Source: Azonexus hydrophilus DSM 23864 (GTDB taxonomy: Bacteria > Pseudomonadota > Gammaproteobacteria > Burkholderiales > Rhodocyclaceae). From it: DNA of 64,000 nt. The notes beneath the pieces were generated by a model. The model saw only the letters and a program-made list of their open reading frames with translations. It was not told the origin of the DNA and made no database searches. A program made the position numbers and the translations under genes. Positions 1-8,368 of this stretch are shown in pieces; the stretch's first letter is position 1; each line of letters starts with the position of its first letter. Where the stretch lies: positions 372,001-436,000 of the forward strand of contig NZ_AUCE01000012.1 of NCBI RefSeq assembly GCF_000429605.1, written 5' to 3'.

Positions 1-474
1 GGTTTTAGCGATTTCGCCGCAGTCCGCCGGGCAGACAACCGTCAGATTGGGAATCGCACGCATGATTGCGGCGTCTTCCAATCCATAGTGCGAGTTGCCT
101 AGCAGTCCCATGGCCAGCCCGCTGCCGATGGCGACGGCCTTGACATTGAGTTCCATGTATCCGAGATTCATGCGGATTTGCTCTGCTGCCCGCATGGAAA
201 TGAATGGGGCAAAAGATGTCGCGAATACCGTGAAGCCTTCTTTGGCCAATCCGCCCGCGATACCGATCATGTTCTGTTCGGCGATGCCGACATTCAGGAA
301 TTGTTCCGGATAACTGTTCCTGAAGCGCTCCAAGCCTGACGAGTTGCCCAGGTCGGCCGATAAAACCATAAGCTTCGGGTCCGAACCCGCAAGGGCTAGG
401 ATGGCCTGGCCGAACATGCCGCGGCTGCCCAGACGCGACCACAGTCTGGCGTTGGCCGGGGTGATTTCCATCAT
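1..474 (-). CDS. Split transketolase, C-terminal (pyrimidine-binding) subunit, partial
   Basis: The first 158 codons are visible and the gene continues off the left edge. It begins with Met-Met-Glu-Ile-Thr and carries the transketolase pyrimidine-domain signature, including the motif GIAEQNM, where Glu66 is the expected catalytic glutamate that activates thiamine diphosphate. The start codon overlaps the stop of the preceding N-terminal subunit gene as ATGA, so the two are translationally coupled and should form one enzyme. Two-subunit transketolases move a two-carbon ketol unit from a ketose donor to an aldehyde acceptor. The position at the end of a sugar/acyl operon argues for a dedicated biosynthetic role, not the pentose phosphate pathway. 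The local base composition is lower in G+C than the operon core. Confidence 0.88.
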   Translation of the reverse strand, partial: MMEITPANARLWSRLGSRGMFGQAILALAGSDPKLMVLSADLGNSSGLERFRNSYPEQFLNVGIAEQNMIGIAGGLAKEGFTVFATSFAPFISMRAAEQIRMNLGYMELNVKAVAIGSGLAMGLLGNSHYGLEDAAIMRAIPNLTVVCPADCGEIAKT

Positions 475-1289
475 TGAATTTCTCCCACTTCGGCGATTGC
501 ACGCTCAAAATTTGCCTGCGTCAGGCGATTGTGGTGCCAGTCATTATTGTTCTCCATAAAGGAGATTCCTTTACCCTTGACCGTGTGGGCGACGAGCACC
601 CGCGGACACCCCGGGCGGGGCGGGCGAGTCATGGCCGAGAATAGTTCCGGGATGCAATGGCCATCGACGTCGCAGGCGTCCCAGCCGAAACTTCCCAATT
701 TTTCGGAAAGCCCCCCCAGATCCATGATTTTCCTGCTGTCGCCGTCGCTCTGAAGCTGGTTGTAGTCGATGATGGCGATCAGGTTGTCGAGTTTGAACTG
801 TGCGGCCGACATGATGCTTTCCCAGACGGAGCCTTCGTTGCATTCGCCGTCCCCGAGCAGTACGTATATCTTGTGATTCTGATGTTTTCTTCTGGCGGCC
901 AGTGCCAGGCCGATGGCCATTGAAAGACCGTGCCCCAAACTTCCGTTGGAAGACTCGATGCCCAATGCGGGATTCATGACCGGGTGGGCAATCAGGTCGC
1001 TGCCATTGTGCTGGAAGGTCTTGAATGTTTCTTCGGAAATCATGCCGGCCGCGAGCAGCGCGCTGTAGAAGCCGAGAACGCCGTGACCTTTGCTCAGGAT
1101 GAATCGATCACGGTCCGCCCACGAGGGATTCTTGGGGTCGAAACGGAGTACTCTCCCATATAGGGTGGCGGTGATTTCGACAATTGACAGTCCGCCGCCA
1201 AGATGCGCACTGAGATTGCAAGCGAGACTCGCCTCAAGGATATTTCGCCGCATGAAGCGGGCCATGTTTTCCAATTCGTCAAAATTCAT
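471..1289 (-). CDS. Split transketolase, N-terminal (pyrophosphate-binding) subunit
   Basis: 272 residues, matching only the N-terminal half of a normal transketolase of about 660 residues. The thiamine diphosphate/Mg signature is intact: GDG at 146-148 followed by Asn177 in IIDYNQ. The loops SKGHG (67-71) and GSLGHGLSMA (116-125) are also typical. The chosen start, Met-Asn-Phe-Asp-Glu, lies 14 nt after the SDR gene. It pairs with the C-terminal subunit through a 4-nt overlap. The reaction (ketol transfer) is well founded from the family; donor and acceptor are unknown. Because the operon also encodes an acyl-to-aldehyde reductase, a non-sugar aldehyde acceptor is possible (inference). Confidence 0.9.
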   Translation of the reverse strand: MNFDELENMARFMRRNILEASLACNLSAHLGGGLSIVEITATLYGRVLRFDPKNPSWADRDRFILSKGHGVLGFYSALLAAGMISEETFKTFQHNGSDLIAHPVMNPALGIESSNGSLGHGLSMAIGLALAARRKHQNHKIYVLLGDGECNEGSVWESIMSAAQFKLDNLIAIIDYNQLQSDGDSRKIMDLGGLSEKLGSFGWDACDVDGHCIPELFSAMTRPPRPGCPRVLVAHTVKGKGISFMENNNDWHHNRLTQANFERAIAEVGEIQ

Positions 1290-1303
1290 CGCCCAAGCTC
1301 TCT

Positions 1304-2047
1304 TCAAAGAATGCCGCCATCGACACGAATGACCTGCCCGGTAATGTAACTGGAAAGATCGCTGGCCAGAAAGAGGGCGACGTTGGCGATTTCGTCGGGC
1401 TCCGCAGCGCGTTTCAGTGCTGACGCCTCGATCAGGCGGTTGCGGGCGAGCGGGTCCATCTGGTCGTACATGTCGGTGTGGGTGATGCTGGGGGCGATGG
1501 CATTGACCCGGATACCCGAGGCGCCGAGTTCGCTGGCCATGGTCCGGGTGGCCTGGATCAATGCGGCTTTGCTCGCCCCATAGGCGGTCATCCCGGGTTC
1601 GCCGATCAGCCCGGCGACCGAAGCCAGGTTGATGATGCTGCCCGAGCGCTGGCGCGCCATCAGTCGTGAAATCGATTGAGTGAACTGCAATTGGGCAAAG
1701 AAGTTGATCTCGAATATCTGGCGCAGGTCTCTCTGGGTGGTCATCTGGAACAGTGCGCCGCTGGCCGCTCCCGCATTGTTGACCAGGATGTCGATCTGAC
1801 GTCGCATGCCGACGATGCTGGCCACGGCTTCCTTGGTTGCGTCGGTCGAGGTCAGGTCGAAAGAAACGATCTCGATGGCGACGCCATGCGTTGCCGCCAA
1901 TTGGGCGCAATGCTGCGCGAAATCGGCGGTCTCGGCTCGGACGCAAGCGATGATGCTGGCGCCCTGGGCGACAAAAGCATTCAGCGTGGCCAGTCCGATG
2001 CCGCGGTTGCAGCCGGTGATGATGGCAAGTTTGTCTTTCAGGAGCAT
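1304..2047 (-). CDS. SDR-family NAD(P)-dependent oxidoreductase (FabG-like)
   Basis: 247 residues, the usual classical short-chain dehydrogenase length. The nucleotide-binding motif TGCNRGIG starts at Thr11, NNAG is near 90-93, and the catalytic tetrad Asn115, Ser143, Tyr156, Lys160 (in YGASK) is complete. The C-terminus has the usual RVDGG ending. The start overlaps the end of the preceding gene by 10 nt. The family reduces 3-oxoacyl-ACP or other ketones; here it could reduce a beta-keto acyl group or the ketone produced by the neighbouring split transketolase. The operon context makes it a tailoring enzyme, not the primary fatty-acid FabG; the substrate cannot be read from sequence. Confidence 0.87.
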   Translation of the reverse strand: MLLKDKLAIITGCNRGIGLATLNAFVAQGASIIACVRAETADFAQHCAQLAATHGVAIEIVSFDLTSTDATKEAVASIVGMRRQIDILVNNAGAASGALFQMTTQRDLRQIFEINFFAQLQFTQSISRLMARQRSGSIINLASVAGLIGEPGMTAYGASKAALIQATRTMASELGASGIRVNAIAPSITHTDMYDQMDPLARNRLIEASALKRAAEPDEIANVALFLASDLSSYITGQVIRVDGGIL

Positions 2048-2523
2048 GGTGGGGGATCCTCGAATGTCAGACGGGTCTCACTTGCCGGATACGGCGGGGG
2101 AACCCGGAAAATCGGGCCGCGTTCGTAAACGATTTCCAGCAGTTCCAGATTGCCATCAGCTACGTCCCGTCCCGCCGGGAAAGGTGCGCCTGGAATGTCA
2201 CCGAAAGCCTGGCGAACGCCAGGATCCAGACAGTAGCACTGGAGAGCGAGCAAGAAGAAGTCGGCGAAGGCCTTCAGATGTTTGCGACGGACCCGGGCTA
2301 GCACCGCTTCGCGTGCCGGCGCGTCGAGAGCGGCGAAGGATGCGTCCGTACATTCTCCGGTGATGATTTTCTGCAGGGCCTCGAGTTGCGATGTACGGGC
2401 GTGTTGTGCTGCAAAGGCGACAAGTTGGTCGGTATTCATGGCGGCAATGCCGACGTCGGGTGGCAGCAGGTCGCCGAGGAGGACGGAAAGCGTGCGGTCG
2501 CCGGTTTCCAGAACGCTGCTCAT
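2038..2523 (-). CDS. Small partner of GMC oxidoreductase (gluconate 2-dehydrogenase subunit 3-like)
   Basis: 161 residues, with no signal peptide or membrane segment evident. The C-terminal half has an aromatic helix (LKAFADFFLLALQCYCLDP) followed by GAPFPAG, which resembles the subunit-3 family that partners FAD-dependent gluconate/fructose/glucoside dehydrogenases. Its start overlaps the stop of the GMC gene as ATGA, as expected for stoichiometric subunits. The canonical Tat signal of periplasmic subunit-3 proteins is missing, so if the assignment is right this complex would act in the cytoplasm. The family assignment rests on pattern plus context and is tentative. Confidence 0.55.
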   Translation of the reverse strand: MSSVLETGDRTLSVLLGDLLPPDVGIAAMNTDQLVAFAAQHARTSQLEALQKIITGECTDASFAALDAPAREAVLARVRRKHLKAFADFFLLALQCYCLDPGVRQAFGDIPGAPFPAGRDVADGNLELLEIVYERGPIFRVPPPYPASETRLTFEDPPPCS

Positions 2524-4124
2524 GGGGCGGAGCGCTTTCTGGCGATGATGCCATCAGCGATATACAGGGCGATTGCCTGCATCGTCGAGACTGGATTAAC
2601 GCCGCCAGATGTTACAAAAACGCTGCTATCGACAATATACAAATTGTCGATGTCGTGGCAGCGCCCCCGGGCGTCGACCACGGCGCGGGCCGGGTCGTTA
2701 CCCATGCGCGTGGTGCCCATCAGGTGCCAGCCGGTGTGGCGGACCGGACCGAATGCCGCGGTGCGCCGGGCGCCAGCGGCACGCATGACCTCCTTGCCGC
2801 GCTCGAGCCCGTGGGCGAGCATGTGCCGGCTGTTCTCGCTCAGCGTGTAATGGATTTTCGGCGCCGGGATGCCGTTGCTGTCGGTGAGTTCGGCGTCCAG
2901 CGTGACGCGGTTGTCCGGGTCAGGCAGGTCTTCGACGATGATGCCCATGCCAGCGAGATGGCCGAAGCGTTCGCGTAGCGCCGCGTGAAATCCTGTGCCT
3001 GGCGGTATTTCTCGCCGCAGGAAGCCGGTCGTTGCGGTTTCCAGCAGTCCTGGGCCGCGCAGTAACTGCATCGTGTAGCCGCGTACGAATCCCCGGGAGG
3101 TGTCGGTTTCGTAGAACTGGTGGCTGTAGATCGAGCAGCCCTGAGGGCCGAGCTGGCTGTCCAGGGCGTCGTCGAACAGGCCTTCCACGTAACCCAGCGG
3201 ATGCAGCATCAGGTTCCTGCCGACCAGTCCGGAGCGGTTGGCCAGTCCGTCGGGAAAGGTCGGGCAGGCGGAATTGAGCAGCAGGCGCGGGGTACCGACG
3301 CCATTGCAGGCGAGGACGACGAGTCGTGCCGGCTGCTGCCATTCGTTGCCGTCAGCGTCGAAATAGAGGACGCCGCTGGCTTTCCCCTGTGCATCGAGCG
3401 TGATCCGGCTGACGCGGGCGCGGGTCTGCAGGCGGACGCCGGACTGCCTGGCTTCCGGCCAGTAGCTGACGTCGGTGCTGGCCTTGGCGCCTTGAGCGCA
3501 GCCGGTGTTGCACGGGCCGAGATTGATGCAGGGCGGGCGGCCGCGGTGTGGACGCGTGGCAATGGCTGCGTAGGCGGGCCACCAGTGCCAGCCGAGCCGG
3601 TTGAAACCGCGTCCCAGGCATTCGCCGAGTCGGCCCATCGGCACCGGCGGCAGCAGGCCGTCGATCGGCGGGTAGGCGGGATCGCCGCCGAGACCGGAAA
3701 CCCCCATCATGCGGTCGTTCAAGGCGAAGTACGGGGCGAGTTGCTGATAGTCGATGGGCCAGTCATCGGCGACGCCGTCCAGGCTGCGGACGCGGAAGTC
3801 AGAAGGGTGAAAGCGCGGAAAGTGGCCGGAAAAGAGGATCGTGCTGCCGCCCACGGCATTGAAATTGGCGATGGCGATCGGTGAATCGCTGTCGTTGATC
3901 GGGTAATCGGCTTCCCGGCGGCGGACGTTGGGGCTGACGTGGAATTCCTGCTGGCTGGCCAGCTCCCCGTCCGGGCGGGTACTTGGGTAGTGGGCCGGGT
4001 CCATGTAGTCACCCTGCTCCAGACACAGTACATCCAGCCCGGCCTGGCCGAGGCGCCAGGCGACCGCGGCACCGGTGGCGCCGGCGCCGACGATCAGGAT
4101 GTCTACGGGCTCTGCTTTGGCCAT
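2520..4124 (-). CDS. GMC-family FAD-dependent oxidoreductase
   Basis: 534 residues starting Met-Ala-Lys-Ala-Glu. An N-terminal dinucleotide fold has GxGxxG at 13-18 (VGAGATG) and an acidic strand end (CLEQGD). The C-terminal GMC signature has the catalytic histidine in GWHLMGTTRMG and the downstream asparagine in GGVNPVSTM. The family oxidises alcohols or sugar hydroxyls with FAD. No signal peptide is present, so it should be cytoplasmic. The gene starts 2 nt after the FabZ-like gene and is coupled to its presumed small subunit. In this pathway it could oxidise a sugar hydroxyl or a fatty alcohol; which one is not determinable. Confidence 0.88.
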   Translation of the reverse strand: MAKAEPVDILIVGAGATGAAVAWRLGQAGLDVLCLEQGDYMDPAHYPSTRPDGELASQQEFHVSPNVRRREADYPINDSDSPIAIANFNAVGGSTILFSGHFPRFHPSDFRVRSLDGVADDWPIDYQQLAPYFALNDRMMGVSGLGGDPAYPPIDGLLPPVPMGRLGECLGRGFNRLGWHWWPAYAAIATRPHRGRPPCINLGPCNTGCAQGAKASTDVSYWPEARQSGVRLQTRARVSRITLDAQGKASGVLYFDADGNEWQQPARLVVLACNGVGTPRLLLNSACPTFPDGLANRSGLVGRNLMLHPLGYVEGLFDDALDSQLGPQGCSIYSHQFYETDTSRGFVRGYTMQLLRGPGLLETATTGFLRREIPPGTGFHAALRERFGHLAGMGIIVEDLPDPDNRVTLDAELTDSNGIPAPKIHYTLSENSRHMLAHGLERGKEVMRAAGARRTAAFGPVRHTGWHLMGTTRMGNDPARAVVDARGRCHDIDNLYIVDSSVFVTSGGVNPVSTMQAIALYIADGIIARKRSAP

Positions 4125-4126
4125 CG

Positions 4127-4618
4127 TCAGTTTTGCGGCTTTTTCGGCAGGAATTGTTCGAGGATTTCGGGGATGGTGATCATCATTTCTGCCTCGCAGG
4201 CGATCTCCCCGTTGGTGTAGCCGGTGGCCGTGCCCTTGGCGATGCCGCGCTTCCAGGACAGCACCTTGGCTTCGATGACCAGTTGCTGCCCCGGCAGGAC
4301 CTCCTTGCGGAAGCGGACCAGGTGCTGCAGCGCATGTGTGACCTTGCCCTTGTTGCCGGGCAGGGTGGTGATCGCCACCGTCAGCATCTGCGCCATCGCT
4401 TCCAGTTGCAGGGCACCGGGCATGTTCGGGGCGCCCGGGAAATGCACCGGGAAATACCATTCGTTCATCGTCAGGTTCTTGTAGCCGCGGGCGCTGACGC
4501 CGGGGATGACTTCCTCGACGTGGTCGATCATCAGGAAGGGGTAGCGGTTGGGCTGGTATTCGAGGAGTTCGACGCAATTCAGGCTGAAGGCTTCCATGGC
4601 GGCTTTCCAGTGGGTCAT
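4127..4618 (-). CDS. FabZ/FabA-type 3-hydroxyacyl-ACP dehydratase
   Basis: 163 residues with a single hot-dog fold. The FabZ hallmarks are clear: RYPFLMIDHV near residues 24-33 and HFPGAPNMPG followed by LQLEAMAQ, which keep the catalytic histidine and glutamate. The start overlaps the acyl-reductase stop as ATGA; an internal Met (MEAF) could serve as a shorter start. It is not in a lpxD-fabZ-lpxA locus, so it is probably a pathway-specific paralogue acting on a hydroxyacyl chain carried by the operon's own acyl carrier protein (inference). The C-terminus, ending PKKPQN, is slightly longer than in housekeeping FabZ. Confidence 0.86.
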   Translation of the reverse strand: MTHWKAAMEAFSLNCVELLEYQPNRYPFLMIDHVEEVIPGVSARGYKNLTMNEWYFPVHFPGAPNMPGALQLEAMAQMLTVAITTLPGNKGKVTHALQHLVRFRKEVLPGQQLVIEAKVLSWKRGIAKGTATGYTNGEIACEAEMMITIPEILEQFLPKKPQN

Positions 4619-5832
4619 TGGGTGGCGACGATGCGCGACAGCGCGCCGACGACATCGTAACCGTCCCAGATGGGACCGATGTCGAGTGCGCGGCCGACGG
4701 GAACGATGCGGTCGATGCCGCGCAGGCCGCGGTCGACGATCATCTGGGCAAGCTGTTCGCGGTCGATGCCGTAACAGGTCAGGGTCTGGGTTTTCTCGTC
4801 GACGATGGCGTCGAGGCAGTTGGTGTCCGGGCTGACGTATTCGAGGAACAGGCCGTGCCGGCCGCGCACGCGTTCGATGTCCGGGGGCAGCGCGGCCAGC
4901 CGGATGCGGTAGATGGCGTTGCCGTGCCGCGTGCTGGCGATGGCGGCGGGCAGCTCGAGGGCGATCCGGCAGAGGTCGCTCAGCTTGTCCACCGCCTGCA
5001 CCGCGCTCAGCGGGTACTTGTCCCGGACGACCTCGGCCAGCGCCGGCCAGAAAACCGCCTGGGCGCGCGCGGCGGTTGCCTCGTCGCCAAGCCAGAGCAC
5101 CAGGTGCGGCGACGAGCAGGCGTTCTGGTCGAGCAGGTAGGCGTCGTTGTAGAAATCGCCGGCCAGCTTCGCCAAGGCTGCCGCGTCGCTTGCCGCGACA
5201 CTCGCCGCGTCGAGCAGGCACAGCGAGTAGCGGTCGGCGAAGGCGATCTCGACGCAGCGCGGTGGCATCGGCAGTTGCCGCAACTGGGCGATGGTACGGT
5301 CGCCGCCCCACAGCACGCGGGCGTCGCAGCAGGCCGAGAGGGCGGCGGTGATGGCGTCGTCGCGCGGGTAGCCGACGACGCGGTTCATCGCCGCGAGGCG
5401 GGCATGCACCGGTTCGGCGAACAGCTCGCGCAGCGCGGCGCACAGGATCAAGGTCTGCTCCTTGGGCGCGGCCGGTACCCGCACGATGTTGGCGTTGCCG
5501 GCGAGCATGCCGAAGGCGAGGCTGAAGGCGAAGTTGACCGGGACGTTGGCCGGTGCGATGTGCAGCGCCAGTCCGCGGCCGAGGCGCCGCTGCGGGCCGG
5601 CGGCTGCGGCGGCCAGGCGGGCCAGGTTGGCCGGCCGGCACCAGTAGCCGAAGGCGGCGATGTCGGGGAAGTTCCGGCAGGCGCTGTCGGCGAGCAGGCG
5701 GCGCGAAAGATCGGCGAGGAAGGCCAGCGTCGGCGGCGCGTAGGGCGGCAGCGGGCGGCAGTCGATGTCGGCGATGCCGGCGCCGGCGTGGTACACCAGC
5801 GGCAGGTCGGCGGGCAGCGGGCGTTTACTCAT
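4615..5832 (-). CDS. LuxC-type acyl-CoA/acyl-protein reductase
   Basis: 405 residues from Met-Ser-Lys-Arg; a Met five codons upstream is possible but deepens the overlap with the preceding gene from 8 to 23 nt. It matches the LuxC fatty-acid reductase family, an aldehyde-dehydrogenase relative: nucleophilic cysteine Cys239 in DQNACSSPH, ALHIAPANVPVN near 88-100 and late motif SPDTNCLD. It is shorter than the roughly 480 residues of bioluminescence LuxC. The family reduces a thioester-bound acyl group to an aldehyde with NADPH. Directly downstream of the LuxE-type synthetase, it should receive acyl groups from it. No luciferase genes (luxAB) are visible, so the aldehyde is likely an intermediate for something else. 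Confidence 0.87.
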   Translation of the reverse strand: MSKRPLPADLPLVYHAGAGIADIDCRPLPPYAPPTLAFLADLSRRLLADSACRNFPDIAAFGYWCRPANLARLAAAAAGPQRRLGRGLALHIAPANVPVNFAFSLAFGMLAGNANIVRVPAAPKEQTLILCAALRELFAEPVHARLAAMNRVVGYPRDDAITAALSACCDARVLWGGDRTIAQLRQLPMPPRCVEIAFADRYSLCLLDAASVAASDAAALAKLAGDFYNDAYLLDQNACSSPHLVLWLGDEATAARAQAVFWPALAEVVRDKYPLSAVQAVDKLSDLCRIALELPAAIASTRHGNAIYRIRLAALPPDIERVRGRHGLFLEYVSPDTNCLDAIVDEKTQTLTCYGIDREQLAQMIVDRGLRGIDRIVPVGRALDIGPIWDGYDVVGALSRIVATQ

Positions 5833-6925
5833 GGCTCGCCCGGACATCGCTGCAGCCGCGCAGTTCGGCGCTCGGGGCGCGGCCGGTCACGGTGAAGTAC
5901 TTGCCCCGCCAGCCGCAGGGGCAATCGTCCTCGCCGAGCAGAACGCCGAGATCCTCGGTGAGCAGGGCGTGTCCCGGGTAGCTGAAGGGCAGGACGGAGA
6001 GGGTTTCGATCAGCCCGCTCTGGCCCGCCGGCAGGACCGAGAAGTCGGCCGGGTTGCGGATCAGGACGTCGGAAAACAGCGAGGCGTGGAGGTGGCCGGC
6101 CGGGCATTCGAGATAGATCGAGCCGGTCTGCTCGACCATGCCGTAGTAGTTGACGACGCGCTCGATGCCGGTCTGCGCCTTGAGCCCGGCCTTGAACTCG
6201 GCGTTGCCGACGGCCTGTTCCTGCAGCTTTTTCCAGCCGCCGCCATGCAGGAGCAGCGCGTTGTCGAGCGCCAGCCGCCGGCCCCGGGCGCGCAGGCCGA
6301 GGTAGAGGTGCTGCCAGATCAGGAAGGTGAAACCGAAGACCAGGATCGGCGCGCCGGCGTGGCGGGTGAGGAAGGCTTCGATCGCCGGCAGGTCGGGCTG
6401 CAGGTCGTCGTCCAGCGCATAGGTGAGGTCGCGGCCGAACAGCGAGAAGCCGAGAATTGCCGCGCCGCGCGCCGAGAAGCGCTGGCGGTCCCTGAGCACG
6501 CCGGGCGCGTCGACGATCAGCATGGGTAGCCGCTGGCGGCCGATCAGCTCGGCCATCAGCCGGGCCAGTACCTTGCTCTGCCCGGCCGCCGTCGCGCGGT
6601 CGAGGAAGATCCGGGAAACCGCCTGGCCGCTGGTGCCGGACGAGGTCATCGTCTTGAACACCTGGTCGGGAGCAACGCTGGCCAGTTCGTATTCCTTGAA
6701 CAGCCGGACCGGCAGGAAGGGAATGTCGGCAAGGCCGGCGGCGGCTGTCGCGTCATCGCCAAAGATGTCGAGCAGGCGCGCGTAGGCCGGGCAGTGGCGG
6801 CGATGGTGTTGCGTCAGGCGGGCCAGGGCGCCGGCGAGACGGGGCGTCTTGTCGCCGGCAGCCAGCGCGAAGGGCGGAATTTCCAGCCACTGCGCCAGCT
6901 CGGCCAGGTAGTCGTCCACCGTCAT
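5825..6925 (-). CDS. LuxE/PaaK-family acyl-protein synthetase
   Basis: 366 residues, close to LuxE length. Adenylate-forming motifs are visible: TSSGTSGQ near residue 94, and YYGMVEQTGS in the second half. The C-terminal GEDDCPCGWRGKYFTVTGR resembles the LuxE/PaaK end. LuxE activates a fatty acid as acyl-AMP, loads it on its own cysteine and passes it to LuxC. The start overlaps the acyl-ligase stop as ATGA and the end overlaps the LuxC-type gene by 8 nt, so the pair is coupled. LuxE homologues outside bioluminescence occur in polysaccharide and flagellin-modification loci; the acyl substrate is unknown. Confidence 0.86.
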   Translation of the reverse strand: MTVDDYLAELAQWLEIPPFALAAGDKTPRLAGALARLTQHHRRHCPAYARLLDIFGDDATAAAGLADIPFLPVRLFKEYELASVAPDQVFKTMTSSGTSGQAVSRIFLDRATAAGQSKVLARLMAELIGRQRLPMLIVDAPGVLRDRQRFSARGAAILGFSLFGRDLTYALDDDLQPDLPAIEAFLTRHAGAPILVFGFTFLIWQHLYLGLRARGRRLALDNALLLHGGGWKKLQEQAVGNAEFKAGLKAQTGIERVVNYYGMVEQTGSIYLECPAGHLHASLFSDVLIRNPADFSVLPAGQSGLIETLSVLPFSYPGHALLTEDLGVLLGEDDCPCGWRGKYFTVTGRAPSAELRGCSDVRASHE

Positions 6926-8352
6926 GCCAGGGTTTTTCCGGCCAGGCCGGCCAGTTCGGCATAGCGCAGTTTGCCGGCATCGTTGCGCGGCAGCGCCGCC
7001 ACGCCGACGACGGCGATGGCCGAAGGCGGCGCGCGCAGGGTCTCGGCAAGCTGGCGTTTGAGGTTGCCGGCGTCGGCGCCGTCGGCTTCGTTCAGGTAGA
7101 TCACCAGATGATCGTCCTCGCCGCCGCAGGCCGCGTCGTGGCCCAGGGTGCGCAGCATGTCCTCGACGTCCTGCAGGTTGATGCGGTGGCCGAACAGCTT
7201 GAGGAAGCGCTTCAGGCGGCCGGTGATGTAGTAATAGCCGTCGCTGTCGCGGCGGGCGAGGTCACCGGTGCGCAGGCAGCCCTGGTTGTCGTCGCCGCGC
7301 GCCAGGTCGGCGTAACCCGTCGCGTAGCCGAGGCTGACGTTGTCGCCGCGATAGACTAGTTGACCGCTGGCTGAGGCGTCGCCCAGTGCGCTCCCTGCCT
7401 CGTCTTCCAGGCTGAAGCTGCCGCCGGGAATGGCGCGGCCGATGCTGCCCGCCTTCTCGACGCTCATTTCCGGTTCGAGGTAGGACATGCGCGCGGTCGC
7501 TTCGGCCTGGCCGTACATCGTGTAGTAGCGCAGGCCCCGTTGGCGCGCTTCGACCGCCATTTCGAGGGCGATTTCCGGCGCCATGCGACCGCCGGCCTGC
7601 GTCAGCGTGCGCAGGCCGGGCAGCGACATACGCCAGAAACGCAGCTTGCGCAGCATTTCGTAGTGGTAGGGAACGCCGCCGAACGAGGTCGGCGCGACTT
7701 CCCGGAAGAAGTCCCAGAAGCCGCGGTCGAAGAAGCTCTTGCCGGTGAGGGCGATCGGGCAGCCGTGCAGGACATGGCTGTGGATGATCGACAGGCCGTA
7801 GGTGTAGGACAGCGGCAAGGTGGTGATCGGCCGCTCGTCGGGGCCGATGGCGAGATATTCGGCGATTGCCGCGGCGTTGGCGGCGAGGTTGCGCCGGGAC
7901 TGGCGGACGAACATCGGGCTGCCGGTGCTGCCGGAGGTGGCGACCAGCAGGGCGAGGTCCGGCTGGATCGCATAGTCGGCCGGCGTTGCGCTGCCGAGCA
8001 GGACATGGTCGGCATAGGCGGCGGCTTCCCGGGTGCCGGCCAGTTCCGCGGCGCGCTGCCGCTCCAGCCAGTGGAAGGCCGGCCGGTAGGCGGCGATCAA
8101 TGCACTTAACTGGGGGGCGGGCAGGCTGCTGTTGAGCATCAGCGGTACCGCCCCGCAGCGTAGCAGCGCCAGGTAACCGACCAGCGCGCCCGGCGTGTTG
8201 CCGGCCAGGCAGAAGACCAGTTGCCTGGCGCAGCCGGCCCGTTCGAAGGCGGTGGCCAGTTCGAGCACGCTGGCGTAGCGGTGGACGCTCGCGTCGTCGG
8301 CCTGGATCAGCGGCCGGTCGGCGAACTCAGTTAGACGGGCGATGAAGTCCAT
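6922..8352 (-). CDS. AMP-forming acyl-CoA/acyl-ACP synthetase (ANL superfamily)
   Basis: 476 residues. The P-loop-like A3 motif is VATSGSTGSP near 141-150, A5 is YTMYGQAEAT, A7 is RTGDLARRDSDG followed by YYITGRLKRFLK (A8), and the C-terminal catalytic lysine lies in RNDAGKLRY. It activates a carboxylic acid as an adenylate and transfers it to a thiol. With an acyl carrier protein gene 16 nt upstream, the likely acceptor is that ACP (inference; CoA is the alternative). Local composition is very G+C rich. At 476 residues it is compact compared with housekeeping FadD. Confidence 0.87.
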   Translation of the reverse strand: MDFIARLTEFADRPLIQADDASVHRYASVLELATAFERAGCARQLVFCLAGNTPGALVGYLALLRCGAVPLMLNSSLPAPQLSALIAAYRPAFHWLERQRAAELAGTREAAAYADHVLLGSATPADYAIQPDLALLVATSGSTGSPMFVRQSRRNLAANAAAIAEYLAIGPDERPITTLPLSYTYGLSIIHSHVLHGCPIALTGKSFFDRGFWDFFREVAPTSFGGVPYHYEMLRKLRFWRMSLPGLRTLTQAGGRMAPEIALEMAVEARQRGLRYYTMYGQAEATARMSYLEPEMSVEKAGSIGRAIPGGSFSLEDEAGSALGDASASGQLVYRGDNVSLGYATGYADLARGDDNQGCLRTGDLARRDSDGYYYITGRLKRFLKLFGHRINLQDVEDMLRTLGHDAACGGEDDHLVIYLNEADGADAGNLKRQLAETLRAPPSAIAVVGVAALPRNDAGKLRYAELAGLAGKTLA

Positions 8353-8368
8353 GCCGACGCAAACTGCC

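Noticed and set aside
471..1289. Split transketolase as a frameshifted single gene
   Set aside because: The second half has its own ATG in an ATGA junction, and two-subunit transketolases are an established architecture; both halves keep their cofactor residues.
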